A DNA stretch of 64,000 nucleotides, from NCBI GenBank assembly GCA_963653425.1, contig CAVJWC010000006.1:1-64000 (forward strand). Direction: 5' to 3'. Origin of the DNA: UMGS692 sp963653425. GTDB taxonomy: Bacteria > Bacillota > Clostridia > Christensenellales > CAG-314. The notes beneath the pieces were generated by a model. The model was not told the origin of the DNA. It saw only the letters and a program-made list of their open reading frames with translations, and searched no databases. Positions 1 through 9,100 of the stretch are shown here, in pieces. Both the position numbers and the translations under genes were made by a program. Position 1 is the first letter of the stretch. Each line of letters begins with the position of its first letter.

Positions 1-5
1 CTGTG

Positions 6-17
6 AATGGTATAATT
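6..17 (+). promoter_or_regulatory. Extended -10 promoter element
   Basis: AATGGTATAATT contains a TG-n-TATAAT extended -10 box about 50 bases before the lipoprotein ATG. The same 12-mer recurs at 1738-1749 and at 23723-23734 in front of the prophage repressor, so it behaves as a recurring promoter core. The -35 region lies outside the window. Confidence 0.45.
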
Positions 18-66
18 CGCGTTTCTTTGCGTTTTGTGCCTTTCGCAGAAAGGAAGGGTTATAACA

Positions 67-1719
67 ATGAAAATAAAACGAATTACCTATCGCATTTTAT
101 CATTATTTTTAGTTGCATTTTTATCTTTAACACTATGCACTAGTTGTATAAAAAGTGAAGATAATACAATATATGATGATGATAAATTATCATTTAATGG
201 AAAGTTTTACAACGAAGAGCCTCTCAAAAGTGGTGCAGATATATTTAATTATTTACTTGATGTGATTAAAATAAGCGGTAAAACGACAATTAGTTCAGTT
301 TTAAGTAAGTTGGTGATGTCAGAACTAAATACAGCCTTAGTTGAACTTGGCTATGACACGAGAAGTATTGAAGAAAAAAAGTTAGATCAAATATCTTCAC
401 AAATGACTAAATTACAAGAAGACATTCAACAAGGGTTTGAAAATGTAATGCGCAAACAAGTTCAAATTCGTAACGAAACCATTATGGATAAACTTTTAGG
501 TGAAGTACAAGAAGTTAGTGGTCCTGTTTTATCATTAGTTAAGACTCTAAATATTATTTCTCAAAAGGAATTAAGTAATGAATATTCAGAAACTGAACTA
601 AAAGCCGAAAAAGAAAGATTAGCTCAGGATTGTTCTGAACTTAAGTTTTCTAGTCTTACCCCTAATGCGGTGTGGTATTCATGCAAAATGCTTGCTGAAA
701 ACATTATTAAACCTAGTCAAGCCAATGTAACGGTTAACCTATGGACATTATATGAAGAAACATATGGAGCTTTAGAAACATGGGATTATATGATGATTGA
801 ACCTAGAACTAACTTTATGGGCTATCTTGCTTTTATTGTTAATAGTTTGGCTGAATTATCTAAGATCGCTGCAGAATATAAAATTGAACAATTACCTGAA
901 AATGATGCTAATATTGAAACAATTAAAGATGGAATCGAACAAATGGTTAATGCTGTTAACAATTTAAACGAAAAATTTCAATCTGAATTATTAATATTAG
1001 ATGGAATTAAGGAAAAACATGATGAAAAAAACATTATAACTCATAGAGATAGAACTAGTGATGCTGAAGGTAATTTAATAGTTAAGGATGGAATTTCCCT
1101 TTCAACCAGATTACTTCCGGTAACTACGGGAAATAGTTCATATAATTATGTTTGTTATGAAGAAAATGACGTTTATCCAAGTGGTATGGTTTTTGTTTTT
1201 AATTATAATTATAATTTAAGTTGTACTAATCAAACCAATCTTTATTCAACGATAATTGTTGAATATGAAAAATATTGTTTATCTCTTGGTTATAAAGATG
1301 GTAATTATAGTGATTTTACCATTAAAGATTACCTTGCTACAGTTGGTTTTATGTGTAGAAAAAATGAAAAAGAAAACTTTATCAAAGCTAAAGGATTTTA
1401 TTCAAGCATGGTAGAAACAAGAACCGGTGGTAGTGGTAATAATGAGATAACTAGTTTTGATTGTAATTATGTAGACTTCTATAAACATACAAATGTTTCT
1501 AAAACTGTTTCTCAAGCCAAAGTAAGCGGGAAGATTATGGATGACCTTGATAATTGGTATCTATGTTTTATAAACGTTGACCAAACAACCCTATTAGGAG
1601 AAATAACTCCCCTCTACTGGACTTCGAGAACTGATGCTTTTAAAAATATTTGGCATGGAGCAAATAATTGGGATAGATATAAAGGTAGTGTAGTGACTCT
1701 GCTTGATAGCCATAAATAA
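67..1719 (+). CDS. AT-rich putative lipoprotein of unknown function
   Basis: The 550-residue protein has no family I recognise. The start at 67 is chosen over an in-frame ATG at 34 because it follows an AAAGGAAGGG-type ribosome binding site and begins directly with a signal peptide (MKIKR, then a hydrophobic stretch to about residue 24). LCTSC at 23-27 is lipobox-like, so the mature protein is probably anchored at Cys27 on the outer face of the membrane. Residues about 100-150 are rich in K, Q and E with heptad character and probably form a coiled coil. The second half is rich in Y, N, S and G and looks like a beta-rich surface domain. Codon use is strikingly AT-rich (AAT, TTA, GAT, AAA) compared with every other gene here, which suggests recent transfer from a low-GC donor. 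No transposase or integrase is next to it. Confidence 0.8.
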   Translation: MKIKRITYRILSLFLVAFLSLTLCTSCIKSEDNTIYDDDKLSFNGKFYNEEPLKSGADIFNYLLDVIKISGKTTISSVLSKLVMSELNTALVELGYDTRSIEEKKLDQISSQMTKLQEDIQQGFENVMRKQVQIRNETIMDKLLGEVQEVSGPVLSLVKTLNIISQKELSNEYSETELKAEKERLAQDCSELKFSSLTPNAVWYSCKMLAENIIKPSQANVTVNLWTLYEETYGALETWDYMMIEPRTNFMGYLAFIVNSLAELSKIAAEYKIEQLPENDANIETIKDGIEQMVNAVNNLNEKFQSELLILDGIKEKHDEKNIITHRDRTSDAEGNLIVKDGISLSTRLLPVTTGNSSYNYVCYEENDVYPSGMVFVFNYNYNLSCTNQTNLYSTIIVEYEKYCLSLGYKDGNYSDFTIKDYLATVGFMCRKNEKENFIKAKGFYSSMVETRTGGSGNNEITSFDCNYVDFYKHTNVSKTVSQAKVSGKIMDDLDNWYLCFINVDQTTLLGEITPLYWTSRTDAFKNIWHGANNWDRYKGSVVTLLDSHK

Positions 1720-1737
1720 TGGATTTTAAAGTATAAT

Positions 1738-1910
1738 AATGGTATAATTTATTCAAGCAGTCTAGAATGCTTATGGTCATAGACTATTATCCATTCGTGA
1801 GATTGGATCGTGTACAGCATAGCGCATAGGACCACGTTAAAAGTCTGGCGCACATTCGGTAACGGAAACAGTTACAGACCTCCTGCTTGTTGGGAGGTCT
1901 TTCTTTTATT
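1738..1910 (+). ncRNA. Possible small RNA between promoter and terminator
   Basis: An extended -10 element (1738-1749) is followed by about 125 bases without a convincing ORF and then a strong intrinsic terminator (1876-1910). The stretch contains self-complementary segments (for example GTAAC pairing with GTTAC near 1858-1874, and ATCC with GGAT near 1789-1807). It does not match the conserved cores of tmRNA, RNase P RNA, SRP RNA or 6S RNA as I know them. The call rests only on promoter-terminator geometry. Confidence 0.3.
1876..1910 (+). terminator. Intrinsic terminator
   Basis: AGACCTCC (1876-1883) pairs with GGAGGTCT (1893-1900) and is followed by a T-rich run. It ends the lipoprotein/small-RNA transcription unit. 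Confidence 0.75.
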
Positions 1911-1979
1911 CAGCTGTACGCACTTTTTAAGGGTGTACGCAAATTGTATTAAAATAGGTAATCGCACACAATATAATTA

Positions 1980-2010
1980 CCCCCGAGGCTTTTGGCTTCG
2001 GGGGTTTTAT
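1980..2010 (+). terminator. Intrinsic terminator, convergent region
   Basis: The stem CCCCGAGGC/GGCTTCGGGG with a TTTT loop is followed by TTTTATAT on the plus strand. It lies between the plus-strand lipoprotein unit and the minus-strand dGTPase gene and may work in both directions. Confidence 0.65.
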
Positions 2011-2076
2011 ATAAATCTTAAATTTCTCGGGTTGATTATTCATCCGCTCGGCTGCGCCTTTTTATTGCAAGTTTAT

Positions 2077-3072
2077 TTACAGCGTCTGACTTCTCGGCAG
2101 GGTGAGGCTTTGGAAGGCGGAGATGGCGTAGGTGTCGGTCATTCCCGAAACGTAATCGCAGACGGCGGTGGTCGTTCCCCAATTATCCGCAAGACGGCGG
2201 TATTCTTCGGGCATTTCGTTGACGTTCTCCGAGTAATATTCAAAGAGGTACGCAAGCAAACGTTTCACCTTCACCTGATCGCGGTTTCCGCCGTTGGGAC
2301 CGTAAACGTTCTCGAACAGATAACTGCGCATATTCTTCATAGCCTTGTAAACTTCGGGTTGCATTTCGAGGAAAGGCTTATCCAGACTTTGCGTGACGAG
2401 GGCGGTAATCATAGTGTTTATGCGAGTCGTCGCCGTATAGCCCAAAATTTCGCTTTCGGCGAAAGGAAGGTCGTACTCGGTAATAATTCCCGCGCGTATA
2501 GCGTCGTCGATGTCGTGGTTAATATAGGCGATTTTATCGGCAAACATCACCGCTTTTCCTTCGAGCGTGTGCGGTTCTCCGTCCGAACGATGATTAAGCA
2601 CGCCGTCCAGCACTTCGTAGGTAAGGTTAAGTCCCGCGCCGTCTTTTTCGATGTATTCGAGAACGCGGACCGACTGTTCGTTATGCCTGAACTTTCCTCC
2701 CGTAAGCTCGGAAAGCGCGTTTTCGCCCATATGCCCGAAAGGCGTGTGTCCGAGGTCGTGACCAAGCGCAATGGCTTCCGCAAGGTCTTCGTTAAGGTTA
2801 AGCGCGCGGGCTATGCTTCGGGCAATCTGCGCTACGTCAAGCGTGTGAGTAAGCCTCGTCCGGAAATGGTCGCCCTGAGGCGCAACGAAAACCTGAGTCT
2901 TGTTTTTAAGCCGTCTGAAAGCCTTGCTGTGAATGATTCTGTCGCGGTCGCGCTGGAAATCCGTGCGCATTATGCAGGGTTCTTCGGGAACTTTCCTGCC
3001 CTTCGTGTCCGCCGATTTGCAGGCGTATTCGCTTAAAAACATAGCTTCTTTCATAATGGTGGTTTCTTTCAC
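2077..3072 (-). CDS. dgt: dGTPase-like HD-domain triphosphohydrolase
   Basis: The 331-residue protein belongs to the Dgt-like family, which cuts dNTPs to deoxynucleoside and triphosphate. The HD-domain metal ligands are visible: H76 in HTLDV and H105-D106 in GHDLGH (104-109), followed by PFGH. The N-terminal segment with RTDFQRDRDRIIHSKAFRRL is the family signature. The start is a GTG at 3072, preceded by AGGAGG at nine-base spacing; the ATG seven codons later has no comparable site. The length matches the short, non-proteobacterial Dgt-like group, so substrate preference may be broader than dGTP. The gene is alone on its transcript as far as I can see, with 224 bases of repetitive sequence upstream. 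Confidence 0.9.
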   Translation of the reverse strand: MKETTIMKEAMFLSEYACKSADTKGRKVPEEPCIMRTDFQRDRDRIIHSKAFRRLKNKTQVFVAPQGDHFRTRLTHTLDVAQIARSIARALNLNEDLAEAIALGHDLGHTPFGHMGENALSELTGGKFRHNEQSVRVLEYIEKDGAGLNLTYEVLDGVLNHRSDGEPHTLEGKAVMFADKIAYINHDIDDAIRAGIITEYDLPFAESEILGYTATTRINTMITALVTQSLDKPFLEMQPEVYKAMKNMRSYLFENVYGPNGGNRDQVKVKRLLAYLFEYYSENVNEMPEEYRRLADNWGTTTAVCDYVSGMTDTYAISAFQSLTLPRSQTL

Positions 3073-3296
3073 TTCCCGTCGCCTCCTTTTTCGTTTTTCG
3101 ATAACCTTTTATTTGTCCGAGGAACTCACCCTTTCGTTCCGTAAATTCGCTTTTATTAGGCGAACTCACCTTTCGTTATGCAAACTTTCCGTTCGTTCCG
3201 CGAACTCGCCGTTTCGTTTAACGAGTTTTTGTTTTCGTTCAACGAACGTCGGTTTTCGTTCAACGAACCTGCGTTTTCGCCCGAAAAATTCACTCC
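3073..3296. repeat. Decayed TTCGTT-type repeat tract
   Basis: This spacer between the CYTH gene and dgt consists largely of variants of TTCGTT/AACGAAC, for example two consecutive TTTTCGTTCAACGAAC units at about 3231-3268. It has no convincing ORF. It resembles other spacers in the window, each of which uses a different motif. Confidence 0.6.
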
Positions 3297-4046
3297 TTAC
3301 CAGTCTTCTTTTATGGAAATCTTAATGTCCGTGTAGAATTCCTTATATTCTTCCTTAAAATCCTTTTTGGGGTGGTTCTCTCTGTAAATATCCTCGGCTT
3401 CTTCTTCAGAAAGTCCGTCTTCTTCCGAAGCTTCGGACATTCTCATCATTTTGTAAAGCGTACTTTGCATTTTCGTATCCTCTTTCGTTTTCAGATAATT
3501 CAGCCTGCGTTCGAAACGTTTGCGTTTGCCGGGAGCCTGCTCGGTAATTCCCCGCGTTTTTAAGAAATCCACGAGTTCTTCGTGCTTTTCGCTGTCCTCG
3601 CATTCAAGTTCGTAGTCGGTTTTTCCTGAATATTCGCATTTATCGAGGTCGCATTCCGCCCCGCAGACGGTAACTTTCCTTCTTTCAGTAACCAGAAATC
3701 CCGCGTTTTTGAACGCCGTGTAGTCCTCTGCCTTTCCGCCGAAAAACTCCGCCATCTCTTCCTTACTTATGCCTTTGTCCAGAAAGTCGCGCGCCTGCTT
3801 TTCCGTAATCCCGAAATTCTCTTCCGTGCTTACGGTCGCTTCGCCCCGTTTGCCCGTGGCAGTCTTGCGCGTGAGCGTAAAGCTCCCCTTTTCTTCCCTT
3901 ATCCGTAACGTGAACCCCGAGGATGTCCCCGTTTCAGGCAGAAAATAATGGTTCGTAAGTTTCACGGGGTCGCCCGCTCCGCTTAAAAAACCGTCGTACT
4001 GACTCTCCGTCAGCAAAAATTTAACCTCAATCTCTTTTTCTTTCAT
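3297..4046 (-). CDS. CYTH-domain protein
   Basis: The 249-residue protein begins MKEKEIEVKFLL; EIEVK is the ExExK signature of the CYTH fold, whose members hydrolyse triphosphate groups or act as adenylate cyclases or thiamine triphosphatases. Further charged strands (TLRIREE, FTLTRKT, RRKVTV, ELECED) match the tunnel-lining residues of that fold. The C-terminal 50 residues are acidic and probably helical, and are outside the domain. The reading frame is open for another 18 codons upstream, but that part lies in a palindromic repeat and would encode an unlikely hydrophobic leader, so I place the start at 4046. Substrate is unknown. Confidence 0.85.
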   Translation of the reverse strand: MKEKEIEVKFLLTESQYDGFLSGAGDPVKLTNHYFLPETGTSSGFTLRIREEKGSFTLTRKTATGKRGEATVSTEENFGITEKQARDFLDKGISKEEMAEFFGGKAEDYTAFKNAGFLVTERRKVTVCGAECDLDKCEYSGKTDYELECEDSEKHEELVDFLKTRGITEQAPGKRKRFERRLNYLKTKEDTKMQSTLYKMMRMSEASEEDGLSEEEAEDIYRENHPKKDFKEEYKEFYTDIKISIKEDW

Positions 4047-4061
4047 AACCTTGTTTATCTT

Positions 4062-4130
4062 CTTTCTTCGCAGAAGAAAGAAAGTAAAAACACATCTCAT
4101 CGGCTTGCTTTCTTCGAAGAAGAAAGCAAG
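4062..4130. repeat. Two CTTTCTT palindromes
   Basis: CTTTCTTC-GCA-GAAGAAAG (4062-4080) and CTTGCTTTCTTC-GAA-GAAGAAAGCAAG (4104-4130) are perfect stems of the window-wide palindrome family. The second forms the last codons of the upstream DUF3810 gene, giving the C-terminal LLSSSKKASR. Confidence 0.85.
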
Positions 4131-5359
4131 TCGATGTATATAGTCTGCACGTCCGAGTATCTTGTGATGACGCGGATTTGGGTTTGACCCGTGGGGTCGG
4201 AGGGGTCGGGCTTAGTGGTAGTCTGACCTTTTTTATCGTTATAGCTTTGGTTGCCTTGGGATTGACCTTGGAGTTTCAGGTAGATGTCGTTGAGGAAGTT
4301 ACTTACGTTGCGGAGGAGTTTGAATTGCGCGTAATACTCGAACCGTTCGTTATAGTCGTTAATGAAGTCTTTGCTGACTTTATTGTTTACGAAATCTTTA
4401 TAGAGTTCGGTTCCGCCGTCGTAGTAACTTACGAGTCCGCCGAGAACGTTGAAGTAAATCAGGCTGAGTCCCGAATAGCGAACGAAATCGTTTTCACTGC
4501 GGAGAATCACGTAATATGCGGAAAGGTTGGCTTCGTTTTCGCGCATAACGCCTTTACTGTGCGAGAGTTCGTGGGCAATGGTTTTGGGCAGGTCGAGGGG
4601 AGCGGTGAGAGAACTCACGTTGGCTTCGCCTACGGGGGCGAAATACACGCCGAGTATACCCATTTCGGCAAAAACTCGGGAGAACACGGGGTTTTTGACC
4701 TGTCCCGCGGAAGAAAGATAGTATCCGTCGAAGTCGTTCAGAACTTCCATATCGTTGCGGATGATGTCGATAAGTTCGTTTCGGCTCACAGGAAGAACGA
4801 GCGAACCGTTTTCGCGTTGCATTTTGGGAGCGAGTTCGTTTATTTCGTCGGTTAAAATTTGGCACATTTCCGTGTATTCTTCGAGAGTAAGCGCGCCGTC
4901 CTTACTTACCGAGTAACTCATAATCGGAAGTTCGTTGCGGTTATAGGCGAAAGAAGTGGTTACCGTGTAGAAGTTCAGGAATATAAGGAGAACGGCAAGC
5001 GTCCAGGAAAGGAAGGGAACGAAGGTTTTCAGCCGTTTTTTCACGGCTTTTACGATAAAGACAACGATTACCGTTATCGCGAAAATTATAGTCAGAGCGA
5101 CCAGCCATTCGTAAACAGAAAATGGAATAACCGAGTTTATCGCGATAAGGCAGACGTTTAACGCCCGTGCAATCGTACGCGTCCACCATTCGCAGACGGC
5201 GGGAATTGCTTTCAGAATCATAAGAAGGATAAAAACCCCGACGGAAATCAGCGCAACCAAAAGCCCTTTGTTCTTTTCGGGAAGTCCCCTTAAAAAAGTC
5301 CAAACGGCTGAACCTGCCTTACGAAAGGCGTTTTTTATGGAAGAGAAAAACTTTTTCAT
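4097..5359 (-). CDS. DUF3810 membrane metalloprotease-like protein
   Basis: The 420-residue protein has three likely membrane segments (about 34-52, 66-104 and 115-131) followed by a large outside domain. That domain carries HELSH at 263-267, an HExxH zinc-peptidase motif, with E276 downstream in the position of a third ligand. This is the DUF3810 layout; substrate and role are not established. The start at 5359 is supported by GAGG five bases upstream. The last residues come from a palindromic repeat, and after TYR-rich DVQTIYID the tail has no conserved look, so the original stop may have been overwritten. It is upstream of the CYTH gene on the same strand, 50 bases away. Confidence 0.85.
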   Translation of the reverse strand: MKKFFSSIKNAFRKAGSAVWTFLRGLPEKNKGLLVALISVGVFILLMILKAIPAVCEWWTRTIARALNVCLIAINSVIPFSVYEWLVALTIIFAITVIVVFIVKAVKKRLKTFVPFLSWTLAVLLIFLNFYTVTTSFAYNRNELPIMSYSVSKDGALTLEEYTEMCQILTDEINELAPKMQRENGSLVLPVSRNELIDIIRNDMEVLNDFDGYYLSSAGQVKNPVFSRVFAEMGILGVYFAPVGEANVSSLTAPLDLPKTIAHELSHSKGVMRENEANLSAYYVILRSENDFVRYSGLSLIYFNVLGGLVSYYDGGTELYKDFVNNKVSKDFINDYNERFEYYAQFKLLRNVSNFLNDIYLKLQGQSQGNQSYNDKKGQTTTKPDPSDPTGQTQIRVITRYSDVQTIYIDLLSSSKKASR

Positions 5360-5523
5360 ATTAACCTCAGTAACCCTCCGCGTAACGTCTGTTATACCGA
5401 TTCGTCTTTAAGTTTTAGTTAACTTGCCCTTAAACTTCGCCTTTTTCGCGCAAAAACGACAAAAACCGACATGTTTACCCAATTTCCGTAATTTTACCGA
5501 AAGTCCGCAAGGTTATCCGCAAC

Positions 5524-5946
5524 TTAAACCTTCTCTATCGTGACTTCACGGGGCGAAAGTCCGCTGCCTTTGACGGTAACTTTAATAAGATTGAGTCCGC
5601 CGAAGATTTCGGGGACGTTTTCCCACCATTCGCACACCGCAACCGAGTCCGAGTTGCCTAAAATTTCGTCCAGACCGAGCATCAGAGCTTCTTCCGTACT
5701 CTCCAGTCTGTAAAAATCGAAGTGGTTGAGTTTAAGTCTGCCCGAGTATTCGTTGTGTATGGCAAACGTCGGACTGGTAACTTCGTCCGTTATACCCAGC
5801 CCCAACGCCACGCCTTTGGCAAAAACCGTCTTGCCCGCCCCGAGGTCGCCCGAAAGAAGCAAAACTTCCCCGCCTCCGAGCGCTTTCGATATTTTTTCGC
5901 CAAGAGCTACCATCCCCTCGGCACTGTCTATTATATATTTTTCCAT
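5524..5946 (-). CDS. tsaE: tRNA threonylcarbamoyladenosine synthesis ATPase TsaE
   Basis: The 140-residue protein has the Walker A motif GDLGAGKT (33-40), followed by TSPTFAIHNEY and HFDFYRL, which together identify TsaE. It is the ATPase that partners TsaB and TsaD in making the t6A37 modification of ANN-decoding tRNAs in the cytoplasm. Length is normal for the family. No clear Shine-Dalgarno sequence precedes the ATG; a palindromic repeat begins 10 bases upstream, so the native leader may have been altered by that repeat. tsaB and tsaD are not in the window. Confidence 0.93.
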   Translation of the reverse strand: MEKYIIDSAEGMVALGEKISKALGGGEVLLLSGDLGAGKTVFAKGVALGLGITDEVTSPTFAIHNEYSGRLKLNHFDFYRLESTEEALMLGLDEILGNSDSVAVCEWWENVPEIFGGLNLIKVTVKGSGLSPREVTIEKV

Positions 5947-6197
5947 AGTTTATATTGTACTTTCTTGTAAGAAAGTACCAAAGAACTTACCGCTTTTTTG
6001 CAAAAAAGCGGCGCAAAAAACCTCAATATACGGAAACAGTGAAAATTTTTTTGCCTACTTTCTTTCAATGAAGAAGGGAAAATATTCGGCTACCGACTTG
6101 TATAGTCTTGCGAAGCTACAATGGGTCCGGCGTCACGCTGGTCTTTGCTTACTTTCTTTTCCAAAGAAAGTAAGTCTTTCGAGAAAGAACGGAAAAT
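5947..6197. repeat. Composite palindromic repeat between dnaE and tsaE
   Basis: This spacer holds perfect palindromes at 5957-5978 (GTACTTTCTT stem), 5991-6010 (CGCTTTTTTG stem) and 6148-6174 (CTTACTTTCTTT stem). Between the last and an imperfect palindrome near 6058 lies a 64-base core (6084-6147) that recurs with two substitutions at 32257-32320. The 6148-6174 stem sits 24 bases past the dnaE stop and could terminate its transcript. Confidence 0.8.
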
Positions 6198-9100
6198 TTA
6201 CTGTTTTATCTCTGTTTTGGTTATAAATCTGACGTTTTGGTTGCCGAGGAGGTCGGTGAGTTCGCTTGTCAGGGCGAGACACTCTCTGACTTCGTTTTTG
6301 GCTTTAAGTTTTTTGCCGTTTATAACGAGTACGACCATAATATCCCCGGGGTAAGCCGAGAGGATTTCGGCGACTTCGTCGTACTTGTTTTCGTCGAGTT
6401 TCAGGTAAAGCACGGTTTTTTCGACGGCTTGGATTTCTTCGGTTTTTTTGCCTTTGTCCCAAGGCACTATTTTGCTGACGGCAAGTGTAGGACGGAAGCC
6501 CGAGCGAACGTTCAGCGTACCCGAGAAAGTTCCGATGGTGTCTTCTTTCACGAGGTCTTTGAGCCTGTCGTAGTCGCGCGCCCAGAAATTCACGTCGATA
6601 ACGCCGTACAGGTCTTCGACTTTTCCGCGAGCCATACGTCTGCCGTTTTTGTCGGAAGAAACTTCCACGCCCGTGAGTATTCCTCCCATAACGACGTTTT
6701 TGCGGTCGAATCCTTCGTAAAACGCGTCTTTTTCGGCGTCTTCGAGTTCGCTTCCGACGGCAAGTTCGCCCGTGTTCCATAAATCTTTGAAGAACGCGCG
6801 GTATTCGCCGAGAGGACTTCCCGAAACGTACATTCCGAGAACCTCCTTTTCAAGGGCAAATTTAGTTTCCGGAGGGTATTCTTCTATATTGGGAAGGGGG
6901 ACGGACTGCGTTGCAACGCCTGCGTTTCCCAGCAGGTCGAACATACTGAACTGTCCGCTTTCGCGTTGTTTCTTGTCTGCGGAAGCCACGTCCATTATGC
7001 GTTCGTAGGTCGCCATAAGCTGAGAACGTTTTGCGCCCGTGCTGTCGAAAGCGCCGGCTTTGATGAAGCCTTCCACCATTCTTTTGTTAAGCTGAGAGCT
7101 GTCTACGCGGTTAACGAAATCGTACAGGTCTTTATAGGGACCGTTTTTGTTGCGTTCTTCGATAACGGAGGCTATCGCGTTGAAACCTACGCCTCTTACG
7201 GCCTGGAGTCCGAATCGGATTTTTCCGTCCTGAACGTCGAATCCGTCGAGAGAGCGGTTTATGTCGGGCTGAAGAACTTCTATTCCTTTCTCCTGACAAT
7301 AACCTATATACTTCTTGATTTCGTCGGAGTTGGTTATACGGTTGTTGAGAACGGCGGCGAGGAATTCCACGGGGTAGTAGCATTTAAGAAAAGCCGTCTG
7401 ATAGGAGACTACCGCGTAAGCCGCGGCGTGGGCTTTGTTGAAGGCGTACTGCGCGAAGATTTCCATTTCGTTGAATATCGACTCTGCCGTTTCCTGAGGA
7501 ACGCCCCTGTTTACAGCGCCTTCGATTTCCACTTCGCCGTTCGGACCTTTCTTGCCGAAGATGAAATATTCGCGGTTTTTAGCCATTTCTTTGGCGTCTT
7601 TTTTACCCATCGCGCGCCTTATCATATCCGCCTGACCCAAAGTATAGCCCGCGAGAGCCTGACAGATCTTCATAACCTGTTCCTGATAAACGAGACAGCC
7701 GTAGGTGTTTTCAAGAATGGGTTTAACAAGTTCGTGCTTGTATTTAACGTTGTTTTTGTCGCGTTTTGCGGCGATGTAATCGTCTATGCTGTCCATAGGA
7801 CCGGGACGGAAAAGAGAAATGCCTGCCGTTACGTCTTCGAGAGAGGTAGGCTGAAGGCGTTTCATAAGATTTTTCATTCCCGCGCTTTCAAGCTGGAACA
7901 CGGCGTCGGTGTCGCCCGAACTCATAAGCTTGTAAACGTTCTGGTCGTTGTAGTCGGTGTCGTATAGATCGATGTCTTTACCCGTGGTCTTTTTAACCAG
8001 CTTTATGGCTTTGTTTATATCGGTAAGCGTTCTGAGTCCCAAAAAGTCCATTTTGAGAAGTCCGAGCTTTTCCACTTCCTTCATATTGAACTGCGTGGTA
8101 ACGTCGTCGCCGTTGCGTTGAAGAGGAACGTGGTCGCTTATGTCGTCACGGCAGATAACCACGCCCGCCGCGTGCATGGAAGTGTTTCTCGGCGTGCCTT
8201 CGAGTATTATCGCAAGGTCTACGATCCGCTTTATCTGAGGGTTGTTCGCGTAGGCTTCGCGAAGCTCGGGAACGTTTTCGTGGGCGTGTTTTTCGTCCTC
8301 TATAAGAGGTTCGACGCCGAAAAGCCGTTTAAGAGAAGCTTTCTGCGGAATAAGCTTGGTTATCTTGTCCACTTCGCTGTAAGGAAGACGCATAACGCGC
8401 GCAACGTCCTTGAAAGCGGCTTTGGTCGCCATAGTTCCGAAAGTCACTATCTGAGCCACTTTGGGCGCGCCGTATTTTTTGATGACGTAATCTATGACTT
8501 CGCCTCTTCTGTCCACGCAAAAGTCTATATCGAAGTCGGGCATGCTTACTCTTTCGGGGTTAAGGAATCTTTCGAAGAAGAGGTTAAACCTTAAAGGTTC
8601 GATTTTGGTTATGCCTATCGCGTAAGCTATAATGCTTCCCGCTCCGCTTCCTCTTCCGGGACCAACGGGAATACCCTGACTTTCGGCGTAATGTATGAAA
8701 TCCCAGACTATGAGGTAGTATTCCACGAAACCCATACGGTTGACTATATCGAGTTCGTATTCGGCTCTTTCGCGTATTTCGGGCGTTATGACCTTGTACT
8801 TCTTTTCGAGTCCTTCGTTCATAAGCTTGCGGAGGTATTCGTAAGGCGTAAGTCCGTCGGGCGGAACGTAATTGGGCAGAAGTTTCTTCTTGACCATTTC
8901 CACGTGGCAACGGTCGGCGATTTCCACGGTGTTTGCGATGGCGTCGGGGTAATCTTTGAAAATTTCCGCCATCTCTTCCTGCGTCTTGAAGTAGAATTCG
9001 TCGTTGGGAAATTTAAGACGGTTGGTATCGTCCATAAACTTACCCATCTGCACGCACATAAGAACGTCCTGCGCTTCGGCGTGGCTTTTTTCGAGGTAAT

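Noticed and set aside
1810..3036. 408-codon plus-strand frame
   Set aside because: It is antisense to the clearly identified dgt gene, has no ribosome binding site and crosses two terminators.
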